Assembly (NCBI GenBank): GCA_965153455.1
Contig: OZ234493.1
Location: 10,964,213 to 11,028,212 of the forward strand
DNA from: Sphagnum compactum
Taxonomy: Eukaryota; Bryophyta; Sphagnopsida; Sphagnales
Direction of reading: 5' to 3'
Length of the DNA: 64,000 nucleotides
A program made the position numbers and the translations under genes. Of the stretch, positions 49,531 to 61,641 are shown piece by piece; positions within the stretch are counted from its first letter, which is position 1, and each line of letters starts with the position of its first letter. The notes below the pieces were generated by a model. That model saw only the letters and a program-made list of their open reading frames with translations. It was not told the origin of the DNA and searched no databases.

Positions 49531-51678
49531 CTTGTTACTTGGCAATAGTCAACACCCAGCAAAATTCCAAGTTGATTATGATTTGAACTCATGGGGTCCT
49601 CCACTATTTCATGAAAACCTGACCTAGTTTCTGTTGTGCAGGCACCCATGAACATAATCTTGCTACTTGCCTTGTCATACCTTACAAGTTTATAAGGAGC
49701 CTAATCTGTAAGGTGCCACAACGATGGCAGGTTCAAATTATGTCGGTGTTTTTATTTTGATTAAGGGCATGTCTCATCTAGGGTTATATTGTTCTCAGGG
49801 TTGGGAACAAGGGTGGTATTATATTTTGTTCTTGGGCTTGGGAACACAGGCTACAGCCCTCATTGTCATTGGGGTTTTTTTTTTTTCTTTCCCAATTTTG
49901 TGATGTTGCTCAAGTGGTGATCATCCATGAGACATTTAGCCAGATTTGGTGCTAAGAAATTATGAAAGTAAAAAAGAAACTAGTATTTTTCTATATTTTT
50001 GGCTACCTGCTGGAACTTAGGATAGAACTTAGGATTTTAAAAAATAAAATTTGGAACTAAAAAAGTATAGAGAAACTAAAATTTCACAAATTTGAAAAAA
50101 CCTTTCTCCATATGAAAAAAATTTACCCAAAAAAAAAAGAAAATCTGGTTGCCATGCCCTCCAACAATGTAATGACCTACTTTGATTTTTTTAGTGTAAT
50201 TGGAGGGCATGTTACCTAGTGTAAAGACTAAAGACCTCCTCAGTTTTTTTTGGGTGTATTTAGAGCACATGTTGCAGAACATAGAAACTCACAGAGCTAT
50301 GAAATGCCTACAATGGGAATTCCATTTCCCGAAATGCGCAGGTTGAGCTTTAACTTACACGGTTTTTTTCTTCTCAGTTTGGGGGCATTTTGAGATATGT
50401 AAAACCTATTGGAATGGGTGTTCTGTTTTTCAAAACAGCCCCCAATTTTTTTGGGTTTTCCGGTCTGTGTATATCACACGACAAGGAAAGAAAAGAAAAT
50501 TAGGGCAAGTCTTTACACTCAAGAGCGCTTCATATAGCTATTGGCTGTCGCCCTTACCCTACACAAAAGCCCATTCCCACTGAACCTGCCCTTCCTCTTC
50601 ACAATCCAAACCAAGTGAATGGTTCTTCTCTACAAGGGTGGGATTCTTGTCATGGTCAGTTTCAAGGTGGTATGAATTGCAATCCTGTGATAAGTAGGGA
50701 GTTAAGTTGCATAACCACAAGTGCTGAATAGTTGAGAATCAATTTAGGAGTCACCCAGCTGGCATGGCTTCCAAGTTTTGGGGTTACAAAGATTTGGGCG
50801 GTGGACCACTTTTGCATGTCCTTCGACAGCCTTTGAGACAGCCCCTCACATATAATAGAAGTACGGGGAGATGTAAGCTAAATAGAAGCCAGCAGGATCT
50901 GAGCGACAGAGCAACAAAACCTCCTCAAATTGGATTGCTGCACATACTTTGTTCCAGAAGCCAGTTTCCCAAAACAGTAAAGTATACAACTTTTACAAAC
51001 TTTTTCTTCCAATTGTAATCAAATATTGAATTGTCCAAAATAGGAGAGTAAACATCATCAGCGCGCATCCTCTCCTCTCAAAATATTGCTATATATATAC
51101 ATATATATATGTTGCTTAGCAGAATCTACACAAGAGAAAACACACGAGGAGTTGTTGTTGCAATGGAATGGATAATAAAGACAAATCTCCAAGAATCATG
51201 ACTTAAAAAACTTGTTATGCAGCTCAGTGATAGAGTCCAAATGAGACTTCGCACAACTCAACCATGACCTCAGCTATGCTGGCTACTGTATGTACATACT
51301 TTGTTCAAGGGAGTGGACTTGCTTGCACAGGAGTTAGGCAGCAACCATGGGGGCTGATTGACTAGAATTGCAAAGCATTTTCTGCCACTGTAGTAGTGTA
51401 ATAGAATGAAAAGCATAAGTAAAGTACATATCTAATAAGTTTAGAGAATCTCCACCCACACCCCCCTATTTGGGCCTCTATCAAGGTTTTTATCAACATG
51501 TACAATGTTAATTATTCCTGCAAGCGCACCCATAAACTTGAACATGGTGAACTACTTATAAAGTGAGAAACCAGTGGAAATATTATCATCACCCGGGCCA
51601 ATCATTGCCATTGGCCAATGAAAAACAATCATTTCTTTTTGCAGGTCTTCTCAGAGGGCAGAGCATCATCGTTGGCAT
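49310..51678. other. Intergenic with (AC)n microsatellite
   Basis: An (AC)15 run lies at 49498-49527. A run of T at about 49869-49884 is a homopolymer. A G-box CACGTG lies just left of this interval at 48891-48896. B-box-like GGTTCAAATT at about 49731 and minus-strand GAGTTCAAATC at about 49580 hint at SINE fragments. No gene recognised. Confidence 0.4.
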
Positions 51679-51915
51679 AATGTACAGGCCCAAAATAGAG
51701 TTTCAAGTTTCAACACTGATCATTTGATTACTAAAATTCATCCAAAATATGGTGTACAGGCCCTTTCATCGAGAAGTCAATCGAGAAATTTAGTTCCTTT
51801 TACACAATGTTCTTTTGGAGGGCACAATATTATGGCTATTTTGGAGGCCCAAACAGGGTCTCAAAGTTTGAACACTATTCATTTGATTTCTAAACGTCAT
51901 CCAAAATATAGTATA
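51679..51915. repeat. Diverged direct duplication, ~160-bp period
   Basis: 51679-51756 and 51843-51915 share GGCCCAAA, AGGGTCTCAA/AGAGTTTCAA, AAGTTT.AACACT, TCATTTGATT.CTAAA and CATCCAAAATAT in the same order. By eye about 80% identity; the intervening part is less alike. Confidence 0.5.
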
Positions 51916-52426
51916 GTTTACTGCTATTCTAGACATGCACTTAAAAACCAAATCCACCGATCGATCGAGATGTGTGTGGGTCCTGCATTGTATGTGAGAA
52001 TATTTTGAGAGATCCAAACTAAGTGAGTTATTTAAAGTATAAATTTCATCCAAATTATTCTTACATGTGTTTTGATTATATTATTGTTAGTTGACATGCT
52101 CTTATACTTTGGTATGCGCTAGTGGTCATTGTGTTGCTCCCCAGTAGTAGGGTGCAGGGAGAGAGAGAGAGAAAATATATACTAGTAAATGCAACATGCA
52201 AATGCTATATATACACAGCTGTATGCGAAAAAATATTATTACAGCTGGTTGGAGTGGATAATGGCAAAAGAGGATGAGATTATCCACAAGGACTCTTGTC
52301 CTTGGTTTCTTTGCTAAGTCTTCCTTCATTCGGTGTGGCAGTTATTTGGGGTTGTATACTTAATTACTCTGTCATCATAAATCAAGCAAGCTGTTCAAAG
52401 CTTCCTGGTGGGGCCTCCCAAGTTAG

Positions 52427-52464
<38 letters not shown>

Positions 52465-53560
52465 ATGGGAAGGTTAGGGGTAATGGGGTGGAAAGAGAAG
52501 ATGAAAAGCTTGATCTCATCCATCCATCCATACATCCATCCATAGGCAGCCAGTTGTCAGCCAATAATCCAAACTTATTCCTGGATGCTAAGTTCTGGCT
52601 TGTGCAAAGCAAAAAGTAGTTATGTACTTGGGGTAGGTACTTAATCTATTACCCACAACTGCAAAGCTCAGAACAAAGGGGGAGAATGGTATGTGTAAGT
52701 ATGTGTGTTGCCTTACTGCAATGTCCTCAGAGGCAATAATGCTGGGGGCATATCTTTACAGCCTATTGTGACAAGTACATTTACTTATTATTTGTGACAT
52801 ATATGTGTGTGTGTGTGTGTGTGTGTGTTTTTTTTCCCTCAAAAACATTTTTTGCAAAATCAAATAATTCTCTACCCCATCAGCATCTTCCTAACTTTGC
52901 ACAAAACCCATCAACAAAAAAAAAAAAAAAAAAGAAAATGAAAAAGAGAAGTTAGTCATATGCAATCCAACAATTCTTATTGTCACCATTTTAATGAATT
53001 TAAAACTATCATAATCTGAAAACACCCAAAACACACTAAACCCTCCCCCACCCCTCTGCCCCTAAAGAAGCAATTTTTTTGGTAAGATCATATGAATATA
53101 ATGAATTTAAGTTCACTAAAAGAAAAAAAGGAAAATCTTCATAATTACAACCACAAAAATCTTACATATTATTATGGTTAATATTGATTTTTATTAACCA
53201 ATGGTTAAAAGATGACAAAAAAATTAATGCCGACATATACAACATATGCAAATATGTTTTTATTTATTTTAAAAATTGTCACAATAGCCCCCTTTAGATG
53301 AATGTCAACACCCATTAGTTTTACATTCATTACCCCCCCAAAGTACCTAGTAGTAGCACCCCTTTGTTTTAAAATCCAAAAAAATGAAATAAAATGAAAT
53401 ATTAAAAAAAAAGAAATATAAGGTCGACCACGTTTTCCTACCTACCAGCGACCAACTCTAGCTCTCTCTACCCCCACTCACAAACCGCCACGTGGCTGCC
53501 AACAATTTTCTCCCAACTACCTATCTACATAAGCAGAGGCCTATGTAAAACTAGATCACT
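51916..53560. other. Intergenic with several microsatellites
   Basis: (GT)15 at 52428-52458, CATC words at about 52519-52544, (GT)12 at 52804-52828 and an A16 run at 52917-52933. ORFs crossing these are artefacts. No gene recognised. Confidence 0.5.
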
Positions 53561-53639
53561 TCAGTTGGGGAAAAAGGACAGTCAAGATTTGTACACGTCA
53601 TCCAATCTTATCCATATACAGTACCGTTCCCGATTCCGT

Positions 53640-54740
53640 CGTGAATGGCCTTTTTGTGTGTCTGTCCTTCCGTCGAACTTCAGTCGATTTCTTTTCCTCT
53701 CCTCTTTCTCTTATCTCATCGTTCTCTTTTCGGCCACTGTGTATTTGTGCCTTCTTAGTTTCTCTCTGTTCTCCTCCTCTCTTCATCTTTTCCTCCTTCT
53801 GTTCATCTTTTTCTTTTCCCTCCTTCTATTTCTTCTTTCCTCCTCGTCCTCTTCCTCTTAGTGCTTTTCCCCTATCTTTTTTTATTATTGTAAAACTCTT
53901 TTCTCCTTTTCTTCTAGTTTTCTTTTGCACTAAAATCTTTCTTCTTCTTTTTTTGCCTCTGTTGATGAGTAAAGAAATCCTACTCAAACTTAATTTAATT
54001 AATTCTGTTTCTTTTTCTTATGCACTCTCTCTTTTACCTACAAAAGTAGGTACAAATTCCATTCTTTTGCTTTTCCTTCTGTCTTCTAGCTTCTCTTCTT
54101 ATCCATTCTCTCTCTTTTACCTCTTTCTAGGTAAGGTACTTTCTTTATGAACTTCTTTGTTCTTCTGCCATCTTCATCTTCTCTTTCACAGTTTTTCTTT
54201 TTATGTTAGGTTACTTTCGTTCCCTAACCAGTATTTCTTTTTTACTTACAAAGAAGTAGGCTCTTCCGTTGTTCTTCTTTTCCTTCTGTTTTCTATCTTT
54301 TTCTCTTGTCGATGCTCCCTCTTTTACTTACCTCTTTGAAGGTTCTTTCTGTGTTCTACTTTTTCTTCTATCTTGTTCAGCTCTTATCCAATCTGTCTGT
54401 GACCTCTTTTGCAGGTAGTTTTGTGGTTTCTTTTTCCGTCTGACTTTTTTCTTTCTTTTCTCTTATGTAGTCTCTCTTTTACCTACAAAGTAAGTACTTC
54501 CATTGTTCTTATCCATTCTCTCTCTCTCTCTCTCTTTTGCTTACCTCTTTTTCAGCTAAGTTCTTTCCTTATTGTTCTTTTATCTGCTATCTTCTTTTTC
54601 TTATCCAATTTCTCACTTTTCACCTCTATGCAAGTAGGTACTAGGTACCTACTTTCTTTCTTTATCCAGTATTTATTTTTACCTTTCAGTACTTTCTTTC
54701 TCTTGCTTGGTTGTTTTTTGGTCTTCACACTACCAATCCA
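53640..54740. repeat. 1.1-kb polypyrimidine tract with embedded ACCTAC/GTAGGT palindromes
   Basis: The plus strand is overwhelmingly C/T (TTCTTT, CTCTCT, TTTTCC). Related phrases recur irregularly, notably TTATCCATTCTCTCTCTTTTACCT. Short palindromic islands also recur: ACCTAC-AAAA-GTAGGT at about 54038-54053, variants near 54245 and 54480, and GTAGGTACTAGGTACCTAC at about 54631-54649. It looks like a decayed complex tandem array. It ends about 1 kb upstream of the trehalose-phosphate synthase. Long hydrophobic open frames here follow from composition only. Confidence 0.6.
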
Positions 54741-54787
54741 ATCAAAATGCTTGTTCTCGTAGCAAAGGTCCCCTCGAGGGCGAACCG

Positions 54788-55093
54788 GCACCCATGTTGG
54801 TACCTCCACATTTTTTGAGTGAGGCCTCTTAATGGTCATATTAAGCCCAAAAGATGTTAGATTTGAACTCGGAGACCCTGATTTTAATCTCCGGTTCGGA
54901 CATTTAGAAACAATTAAATGGATTTTGGGTACATCGAGCACCCATGTTGGGTACCTTTACCTTTTTTAAGTGAGGCCTCTTAGTGGTCATACCTTACCTA
55001 TTAAGCCCCCAAAGAGGTTAGATTTGTACTCCGGAAACCCGGATTTAGTCTAAGCATGGGACATTTAGAAATAATTCAATGGATTTTGGGATT
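54788..55093. repeat. Tandem duplication, ~150-bp units, with a Pol III B-box-like word
   Basis: Two units (about 54788-54936 and 54937-55093) share GCACCCATGTTGG, GTGAGGCCTCTTA.TGGTCATA, TTAAGCCC, GTTAGATTTG.ACTC, GGACATTTAGAAA.AATT and AATGGATTTTGGG in order. On the minus strand unit 1 reads CGAGTTCAAATC, like a tRNA B box, so the unit may be a SINE derivative. The A box is unclear. Confidence 0.6.
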
Positions 55094-55461
55094 TTTACCA
55101 TGGTACCAACTTGGGTAGCTGGTTCACCCCAGGCTCTAACCCAACACACCCACCCACTCACCCACCATTGGTTTTTTTTTAAAGTTTTTTTTTCCTTCTT
55201 TTCCGGGGAAAGAGAGGGAGAGGAGAGGGGGTGAAGTGAGGGTGGGGTGTTGGGGGGAGGGGGGTGTTTTTTCAGAGCCTTCCATTCTCGCTATCCTTTT
55301 GCACGCTCGTTTGTTCGCTCATGGCCACCGCAAGTTTCATTCTCTTTTGTTTCTGGTGTCGTGATCGAGGAAAGGAATTTGTTGGTGATACTGCAGTCGC
55401 TTGTGTTGTTATGATTCGCTGAAACCCAAGTTCGTCTTGAAGAAAGGTTGTTTGTCTTTGT

Positions 55462-55689
55462 TTGTTGTTGTTGTTGTTGCGGTTTGGTTTGGTTTTGTTT
55501 TTGTTTTTGGGGGGTATGTTGTTGTTGTTGCTGCTGCTCATGAATCTTCTTCTTCTCGTGCTGGACACGCGTTTCGTGGTTCGCAGGAGGAAAAGTTTTG
55601 TGTGTTTTGAAGGACGTTGTGATTTGGATTCCGGGACAGAGATTCTTCTGCCTCTCGTTTTCCGCTTGCGGGTGGAATCAATGATGTGA
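55462..55689 (+). other. Upstream open reading frame in the trehalose-phosphate synthase leader
   Basis: A 75-codon frame begins ATG at 55462 and stops at TGA 55687-55689, 86 bp before the main ATG. Its first 35 residues are mostly Leu, then it becomes Arg/Val-rich and ends in two Met codons. If the transcript starts upstream of 55462 it could reduce translation of the main frame. The Leu run comes from a TTG/CTT-rich tract, so it may be composition only. Confidence 0.3.
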
Positions 55690-55775
55690 GCGAGCAAAGC
55701 TTGTTGCTTGTTTTTGGTTTTTGTGTTTTGTGTGTGGGCTTTTGCCCGGGGGAGGGGGGGAGGGGGAGTGTGGCG

Positions 55776-58700
55776 ATGGCTTCGAGGTCGTATAGTAACT
55801 TGTTGGAGTTGGTCGAGGGTTCGAGTCTCGGGGATGATTCGAGCTCGATGGGCAGTGTGCAAGCGGGAGGGATGCGAAGGATGGTGGGGAGAGGAGCAGG
55901 AGGAGGAGGAGGAGGAAGAGGGGGTATGACGGGTGGATTGCGACGAGCGGCGACGGTGTCAGGGATCTACAGTGAGAGCAGGGAAGAGGAAGGAAGCAGG
56001 TCGCGAGGGGATGAGAGTGTGAGCACCGAGGCGTCGGTTCTGTCGGAAGAGAATCGAATGCTGATCGTGGCGCATATTTTGCCGTTGAATGCGGCGCCGG
56101 GTCCCGACGGGCGGAGTTGGAGCTTCGAATGGGACCGGGACTCGCTTCTATGGCAGCTCAAAGATGGGTTGCCTGACGAGATGGAGGTGATCTACATCGG
56201 GTGTTTGAAGGTGGAAGTGGATAGCAGCGAACAAGATGAAGTGGCTGCTACTTTGCTGGAGAATTTCAACTGCGTGCCTGCTTTCCTTCCCACGGATCTG
56301 AAGAACAGATTCTATCACGGCTTCTGTAAGCAGATGCTATGGCCGTTGTTTCATTACCTCTTGCCCCTCAGTGCTGCCCATGGTGGTCGCTTCAACAGGT
56401 CCTACTGGCAGGCATATGTCTCTGTGAACAAGGTACGTTTTTGTACATACCCATCAACCCTCTTGCAGAATTGCATGTGCAAGAGTCTCCCCTACTCCCC
56501 AGCGAAAGCAAGTCACGGCATTGCCAAGCAAGAGAGAGAGAGATATCTTTTTCCAGAGCTATTACTACTAAACTCAGCATCATCATCATCACGAAATCAT
56601 CCTTCCATGGCATGGGGTATGTGCATGGCAGGTTTTTGCTGACAAGGTGATGGAGGTGATCAGCCCAGATGATGACTATGTGTGGGTGCATGACTATCAC
56701 CTTATGGTGTTGCCCACTTTCTTGCGCAAGCGCTTCAATAAGGTGAAGCTTGGCTATTTTCTTCACAGTCCTTTTCCATCTTCAGAGATCTATCGCACTC
56801 TGCCGGTGCGGGATGAGATCCTGAGGGCCTTGTTGAATGCAGATCTGATTGGGTTCCACACTTTTGATTATGCCCGCCATTTTTTATCTTGTTGTAGTCG
56901 GATGTTGGGTCTGGAGTATGAGTCGAAGCGGGGTAACATTGGATTGGAGTACTATGGCCGCACTGTTGGCATCAAGATCATGCCTGTCGGCATACACATG
57001 GGCCAGTTCAATGCCAGCTTGGGGTTGGCTGACACCAAGTGGCGAATTGGTGAACTCAGGGAAGAGTTCAAGGGCAAGACAGTGTTTCTTGGGGTTGATG
57101 ATATGGACATTTTCAAGGGCATTGGCCTCAAGTTTCTGGCCTTGGAAGAGATGCTGAAGCAGCATCCCCAGTGGAAAGGCAAGGTGGTTTTGGTGCAAAT
57201 TGCTAATCCTGCAAGGGGAAGAGGCAGAGATATTGAGGAGGCGCAGGCTGAGGCGTATTCCATAGCTGACAGAATCAACAGAGAGATGGGAAACGAGAGT
57301 TACCGGCCAGTGGTTTTGCTAGAGAGGCATGTGCCCCTGTATGAAAGGATTGCCTTCTACACCATAGCTAAGTGCTGTGTGGTGACAGCAGTGCGTGATG
57401 GTATGAACCTCATTCCTTATGAGTACATTGTCTGTAGGGAGGGTGGCTGTCAACTAGATGCCACTGCAGTCAAAAAGAGCATGCTGATTGTGTCAGAGTT
57501 CATTGGTTGTTCTCCGTCTTTGAGTGGGGCGATAAGGGTGAATCCCTGGAACATTGAGATGGTGGCAGATGCCATGAATAATGCCATCAGCTTGAAAGAG
57601 ACAGAGCAGCATCTGCGACATGAGAAGCATTACAAGTATGTTAGTACCCATGATGTCGCATACTGGTCTAAGAGCTTTATGCTTGATCTGGAGAGAATCT
57701 GCCGGGATCATACCCGACGGCGTTGTTATGGGATTGGATTTGGACTTGGCTTCCGTGTTGTTGCCTTGGACCCAAGCTTCAAGAAGCTTAGAACTGAACT
57801 CATTGTATCGGCATATAAGAAGAGCAACAGACGAGCTATCCTGTTGGATTATGATGGTACTATGATGCCTGCATCACACAAGGAGAGTCCCAGCATTGAA
57901 GTCCTTTCTCTCTTGAACACACTCTGTAGTGATCCGAAGAATGTTGTGTTTATTATAAGTGGGCGGCCACGAAGCAAACTAGCAGAGTGGTTCCTCCCAT
58001 GCGAAAAGCTAGGCCTTGCAGCTGAACATGGCTTCTTCTACAGGTATAGACCTGATTCTCAACCTCTGCTTTCCGTCATCCCTCACCAGTTTTGCAGTTT
58101 GTTTGTGCAGAACCACACAACTTGTAAATGACTGGGTGCTCAAGTTCCTGATATCTCTAGTTTGAGCTATGTATATGCAGGTGGCAAAGGGACTTGGACT
58201 GGGCCACATGCCGGTGGCAGAATGCACCAGAATGGGACCGCCACAATGCATTGGAGCGGGACATGCCGGTCATGAGCTTTGAATGGAAGCAGGTGGCAGA
58301 GCCAGTGATGCTGCTCTACACAGAGAGCACGGATGGTTCCTACATTGAGTACAAGGAGAGTGCACTGGTGTGGCACCATCAATATGCTGATCCTGATTTT
58401 GGGTCATGGCAGGCCAAAGAAATGCAAGATCACCTGGAGAGTGTCCTGGCCAATGAGCCTGTCACTGTGAAAAGTGGTGCACAGATTGTGGAAGTTACTC
58501 CTCAGGTATATATGGTCTCTGCACTTATTCTTCTAGTATTTGTTTTGGTTTGGATGCGATTGACACAACAGTTTTTTGGTTATGTTCCATGTTTTTCTGG
58601 ACTTTTTTTGCAAATCACATTGATATTCTTTTTAGTGGCCAAAGTGGATGCACTGCATCCACCTAGTTGCCAATATATATTTCCTGCACTAAACTTTGAG

Positions 58701-59323
58701 CAGGTTATTGTATATTAACTACGCTGACTGTTGGGAGCTGATGAAGTTAGTTGTCAGGGATGGCAGCTAGTTGTTGCCAATCATGATGAAGTTGATATTT
58801 GATAATATGTGAGTCACTAGAAGCTTGTGACTGCATTCAGTCTTGTCATGTTCTTTTTGGGTTTGACCAGAACTGACACAACATTTTCTTGGTGATTGTC
58901 TTCTCTGCAATCACATTGATGTCCTACTACTGCATCCAAATTTGAGTGGAAGTTCTTATCCATTATGAGAAGGAATTTCTGATTGTGTTCATTGTGTGGC
59001 AGGGAGTGAGCAAAGGGGTTGTAGTGGAGAAGCTACTTCTGATGATGGAGATTGAACGTGGGTCATTGCCAGACTTTGTTTTGTGTGTTGGAGATGATCG
59101 GTCTGATGAAGATATGTTTGAGAGCATTGAGCTGCTGATGAATGATGCCCCTAGTGCCGAGGTTTTTGCTTGTACAGTGGGCCAAAAGCCAAGCAAGGCC
59201 AAGTACTACTTGGATGACACTGTGGAAGTAACTAAGATGCTGCAAGGCTTGGCATCTGCATCTGATGCTCCAACTGCCATTTCCCATTCCCAGTTCCCAG
59301 ATTTAGCATCACTTCACATATAG
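55776..59323 (+). CDS. Class II trehalose-phosphate synthase/phosphatase-like protein (TPS5-11 type)
   Basis: Four exons: 55776-56432, 56632-58043, 58181-58505 and 59003-59323, giving 904 residues. The start MASRSYSNLLEL matches the conserved class II N-terminus and is preferred over upstream in-frame ATG 55686. Residues about 20-95 are a Gly/Arg/Glu-rich insert, longer than in Arabidopsis class II proteins. The GT-B synthase domain follows (LPTDL, QMLWPLFHY, VWVHDYHLMVLPTFLRKR, HSPFPSSEIYRTLPVRDEIL, DLIGFHTFDYARHFLSCC, VGIHMGQ, VRDGMNLIPYEY). The phosphatase-like domain has LLDYDGTMMP (D625/D627) and GDDRSDEDMFE. In class II members the catalytic activities are generally weak or absent, and the proteins act in trehalose-6-phosphate and SnRK1 sugar signalling. 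That role is known of the family and inferred here. No frame breaks. Confidence 0.95.
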
Positions 59324-60373
59324 GTAGCTGCACTCCCACGTTGTAAAGAATACTTTTTGTTGCCATTCTTTTGATCATGAGCTGGAACTGCAAGGTTTAC
59401 ATTGCTTATAGGTTTGGGTCAGGGATGATAACCCTCAAGCAGCCCACCAGTACCATAAGGGAATGAATTGTGACTGAGTAGTGTTGGAGATCATGACTTT
59501 TGCAGTTTTTTTTTAATCTTGAGTGCGGTTTGCCATTTTCAGAGTGATTGAATTTTATTTAGACTGAAGATAAGATGGAGGGAGATGTGCTTGGTTTTTT
59601 GGGTCTATTTTTCTTGCCTATTGAGGTAGCCTTGCATTGTAAAGTTTGACAGGAATGGATATGATACAAGCTTTGGAGAATTTTTTCATATGACAGAGCA
59701 GTGTACCCTTGATGTTGGAAATAGATAGATGGAAACTATCAGCCTCCAGTTGTGGATTGTCTATTTGTACTGTCTATTGCTCAGAAATGTTGTTTAGCAC
59801 TTCTTTTGCCATCCCGTTCTCCAGGAGCCAACTGCGCCAAATTTGTTAAATTGTTTGTTTTTGTGGTTGCAGTGCTGCTTTAGGAGTTCAGAGAAAGGCA
59901 GTAGGATCACACTAATGAACCTACATGTACTCTCGGTTTGATTGCAATTTTGAACAAGCAAGGCCTGTGCCACCAATTGTTTCCAGGTATGGGCTTGTAA
60001 TTCATATCTTCAGGTTTGAAATTGACATATTTTTGTCGTTGACAGTCATGCACTTACAGGTCAAGTAACAGCTGGCTGGCATTTTTTTTTGTGGCAGGAA
60101 AATGGGAGCACTGTATTTTCAACCTTTGTACTGAGAATGCTGTAGTGTGCATATTGGGGCCCAAGTGTAACCTAGTTTAACCTCAATCATAGACAGCCAT
60201 AATAGTCAATTTGGTTGGCTAAGGCAAAGATGCTTCTTGGATTTGGTGTTTCATACAGTGTGTTATTTTAATTGGTTCTCAGTAGAGATGTGCACCAAAA
60301 GTTGTTAAGTCATTGTTGTTCACATGCTGCTCATGAAGCTGTTTGTGCAGCATGGGGATGAATTGATGGGTGA
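59324..60373. other. 3' region of the trehalose-phosphate synthase gene
   Basis: T-rich, non-coding, probably 3' UTR plus spacer. No clear polyadenylation site can be fixed. Confidence 0.4.
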
Positions 60374-61129
60374 GTGATGCATTCATCACTCATCAGTCTC
60401 ATGCAATACAACAGAAAGGGCATGATGGCTTCTCCAGACTTTGCCAGTTTTATTGAGTTTACATCATGGGCTGTTTGTGGCATGCACCAAATGCGCCTCC
60501 TGCATAACAGAGCCTTTGATTTCCAGCAGAGTCACCTTCAGGAGTTTGTGAAACCAACAATTGGCTTGTCATCAAAGAGGGGCAGATCTGGTGCACATAT
60601 GACAGGTCCTATAGAGATTTGTTTTAGGTCATCATCCTCGATGACTGTTTGCAGTGTAGTAATGGATGACTTGCTTGAAGGTGTGTGCAATGACAGATTG
60701 CTGGAATTAGAGGTCGCCATGTATTTGTGATCTCATGGAACCACGATTGACTCGACTCATCTGGTCTTTCTACGCTCCTAAGTAGAGTTCTTACAGGGAC
60801 TGCTTTGGTGGAGTTGGTCAGGTGCGGCTTGCTCTCTGTGTTCATGACATATGTCCTGTCCGATTATGCCAACAACATTGCTGGAGTTATTGCTGTTGCT
60901 TTCTTCCCAATGCTACATACACATCCAAGAATTATTTTTTGTTATCAAAGAAACACAGATTGCGAAGTTTCATCAAGCTCCTCTCTGTAGGATTTGTGAG
61001 CCACCCATCTTGCCTGGTGACAAGCTTTTTTGTGACGATATCTGTGGATTCTTTGGAGACGATTGCTTGCTTCTTTGTCCTACTAGGAGCATCACCATAG
61101 CTGACAAGATCAATGCAAAATCAAAGTGA
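60374..61129 (+). other. Unassigned open frames, one Cys-rich
   Basis: A 118-codon frame at 60374-60730 has no recognisable motif. A 92-codon frame at 60851-61129 ends in a Cys-rich segment (PLCRICEPPILPGDKLFCDDICGF within 60986-61060). Its cysteines are spaced CxxC-x11-CxxxC-x6-C-x3-C, like a small zinc-binding module. Base composition is more balanced than in typical spacer here. I cannot match it to a family, see no splice-supported model, and leave it as a candidate exon or chance frame. Confidence 0.25.
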
Positions 61130-61641
61130 GGTTTGAAGCAGTATTGGGGGGGGGGGTATTGAATTCTGTTGATAACCTTCAGTTTCAGTTTTTGTTTTTT
61201 ACTTCTCAACTTTAGATTCAAAGAACCTCCAGTTCCAGTTTTTTGAAAATTACTTTTATCAAGGGACCTCTGCTTCTGGTTATTTCAAACACCTCAAAGA
61301 ATAAAACCAGCTGTTTTACTGGGGAAGAACTGCTAATGTGATATGAAGGTTATTGGATCAGTATTTGTTCTTTTGGGCACTGTGGTTATATATCAGAACC
61401 AGTTCTTTGATTTTTACGAACTGCAGCTATGAATCAAGGAATTGACTGTGAGAGTGACTGGAGAGGGTTTTGGTGCTGTTTCTGATACATGAATAATTTG
61501 AACCATAGAATCTCTCTTCTTTCCACTTGAGAAATGGATTGGAGTGGGATGAATAGGTAGAATAGTGTGCCATTTTGTTTTATTCCAAAAGTTTCAAGTG
61601 TTGATGAATCAAGTGCTAACTCTTATTGTAATATCACATTA

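Noticed and set aside
53641-54762. Long hydrophobic plus-strand frames (169, 117 and 98 codons)
   Set aside because: They are translations of a polypyrimidine tract (Phe/Leu/Ser only) and carry no motif.
55272-55862. 196-codon minus-strand frame opposite the TPS leader
   Set aside because: Asn/Lys/Arg-rich shadow of the TTG- and GAG-rich plus strand; overlaps the conserved TPS start.
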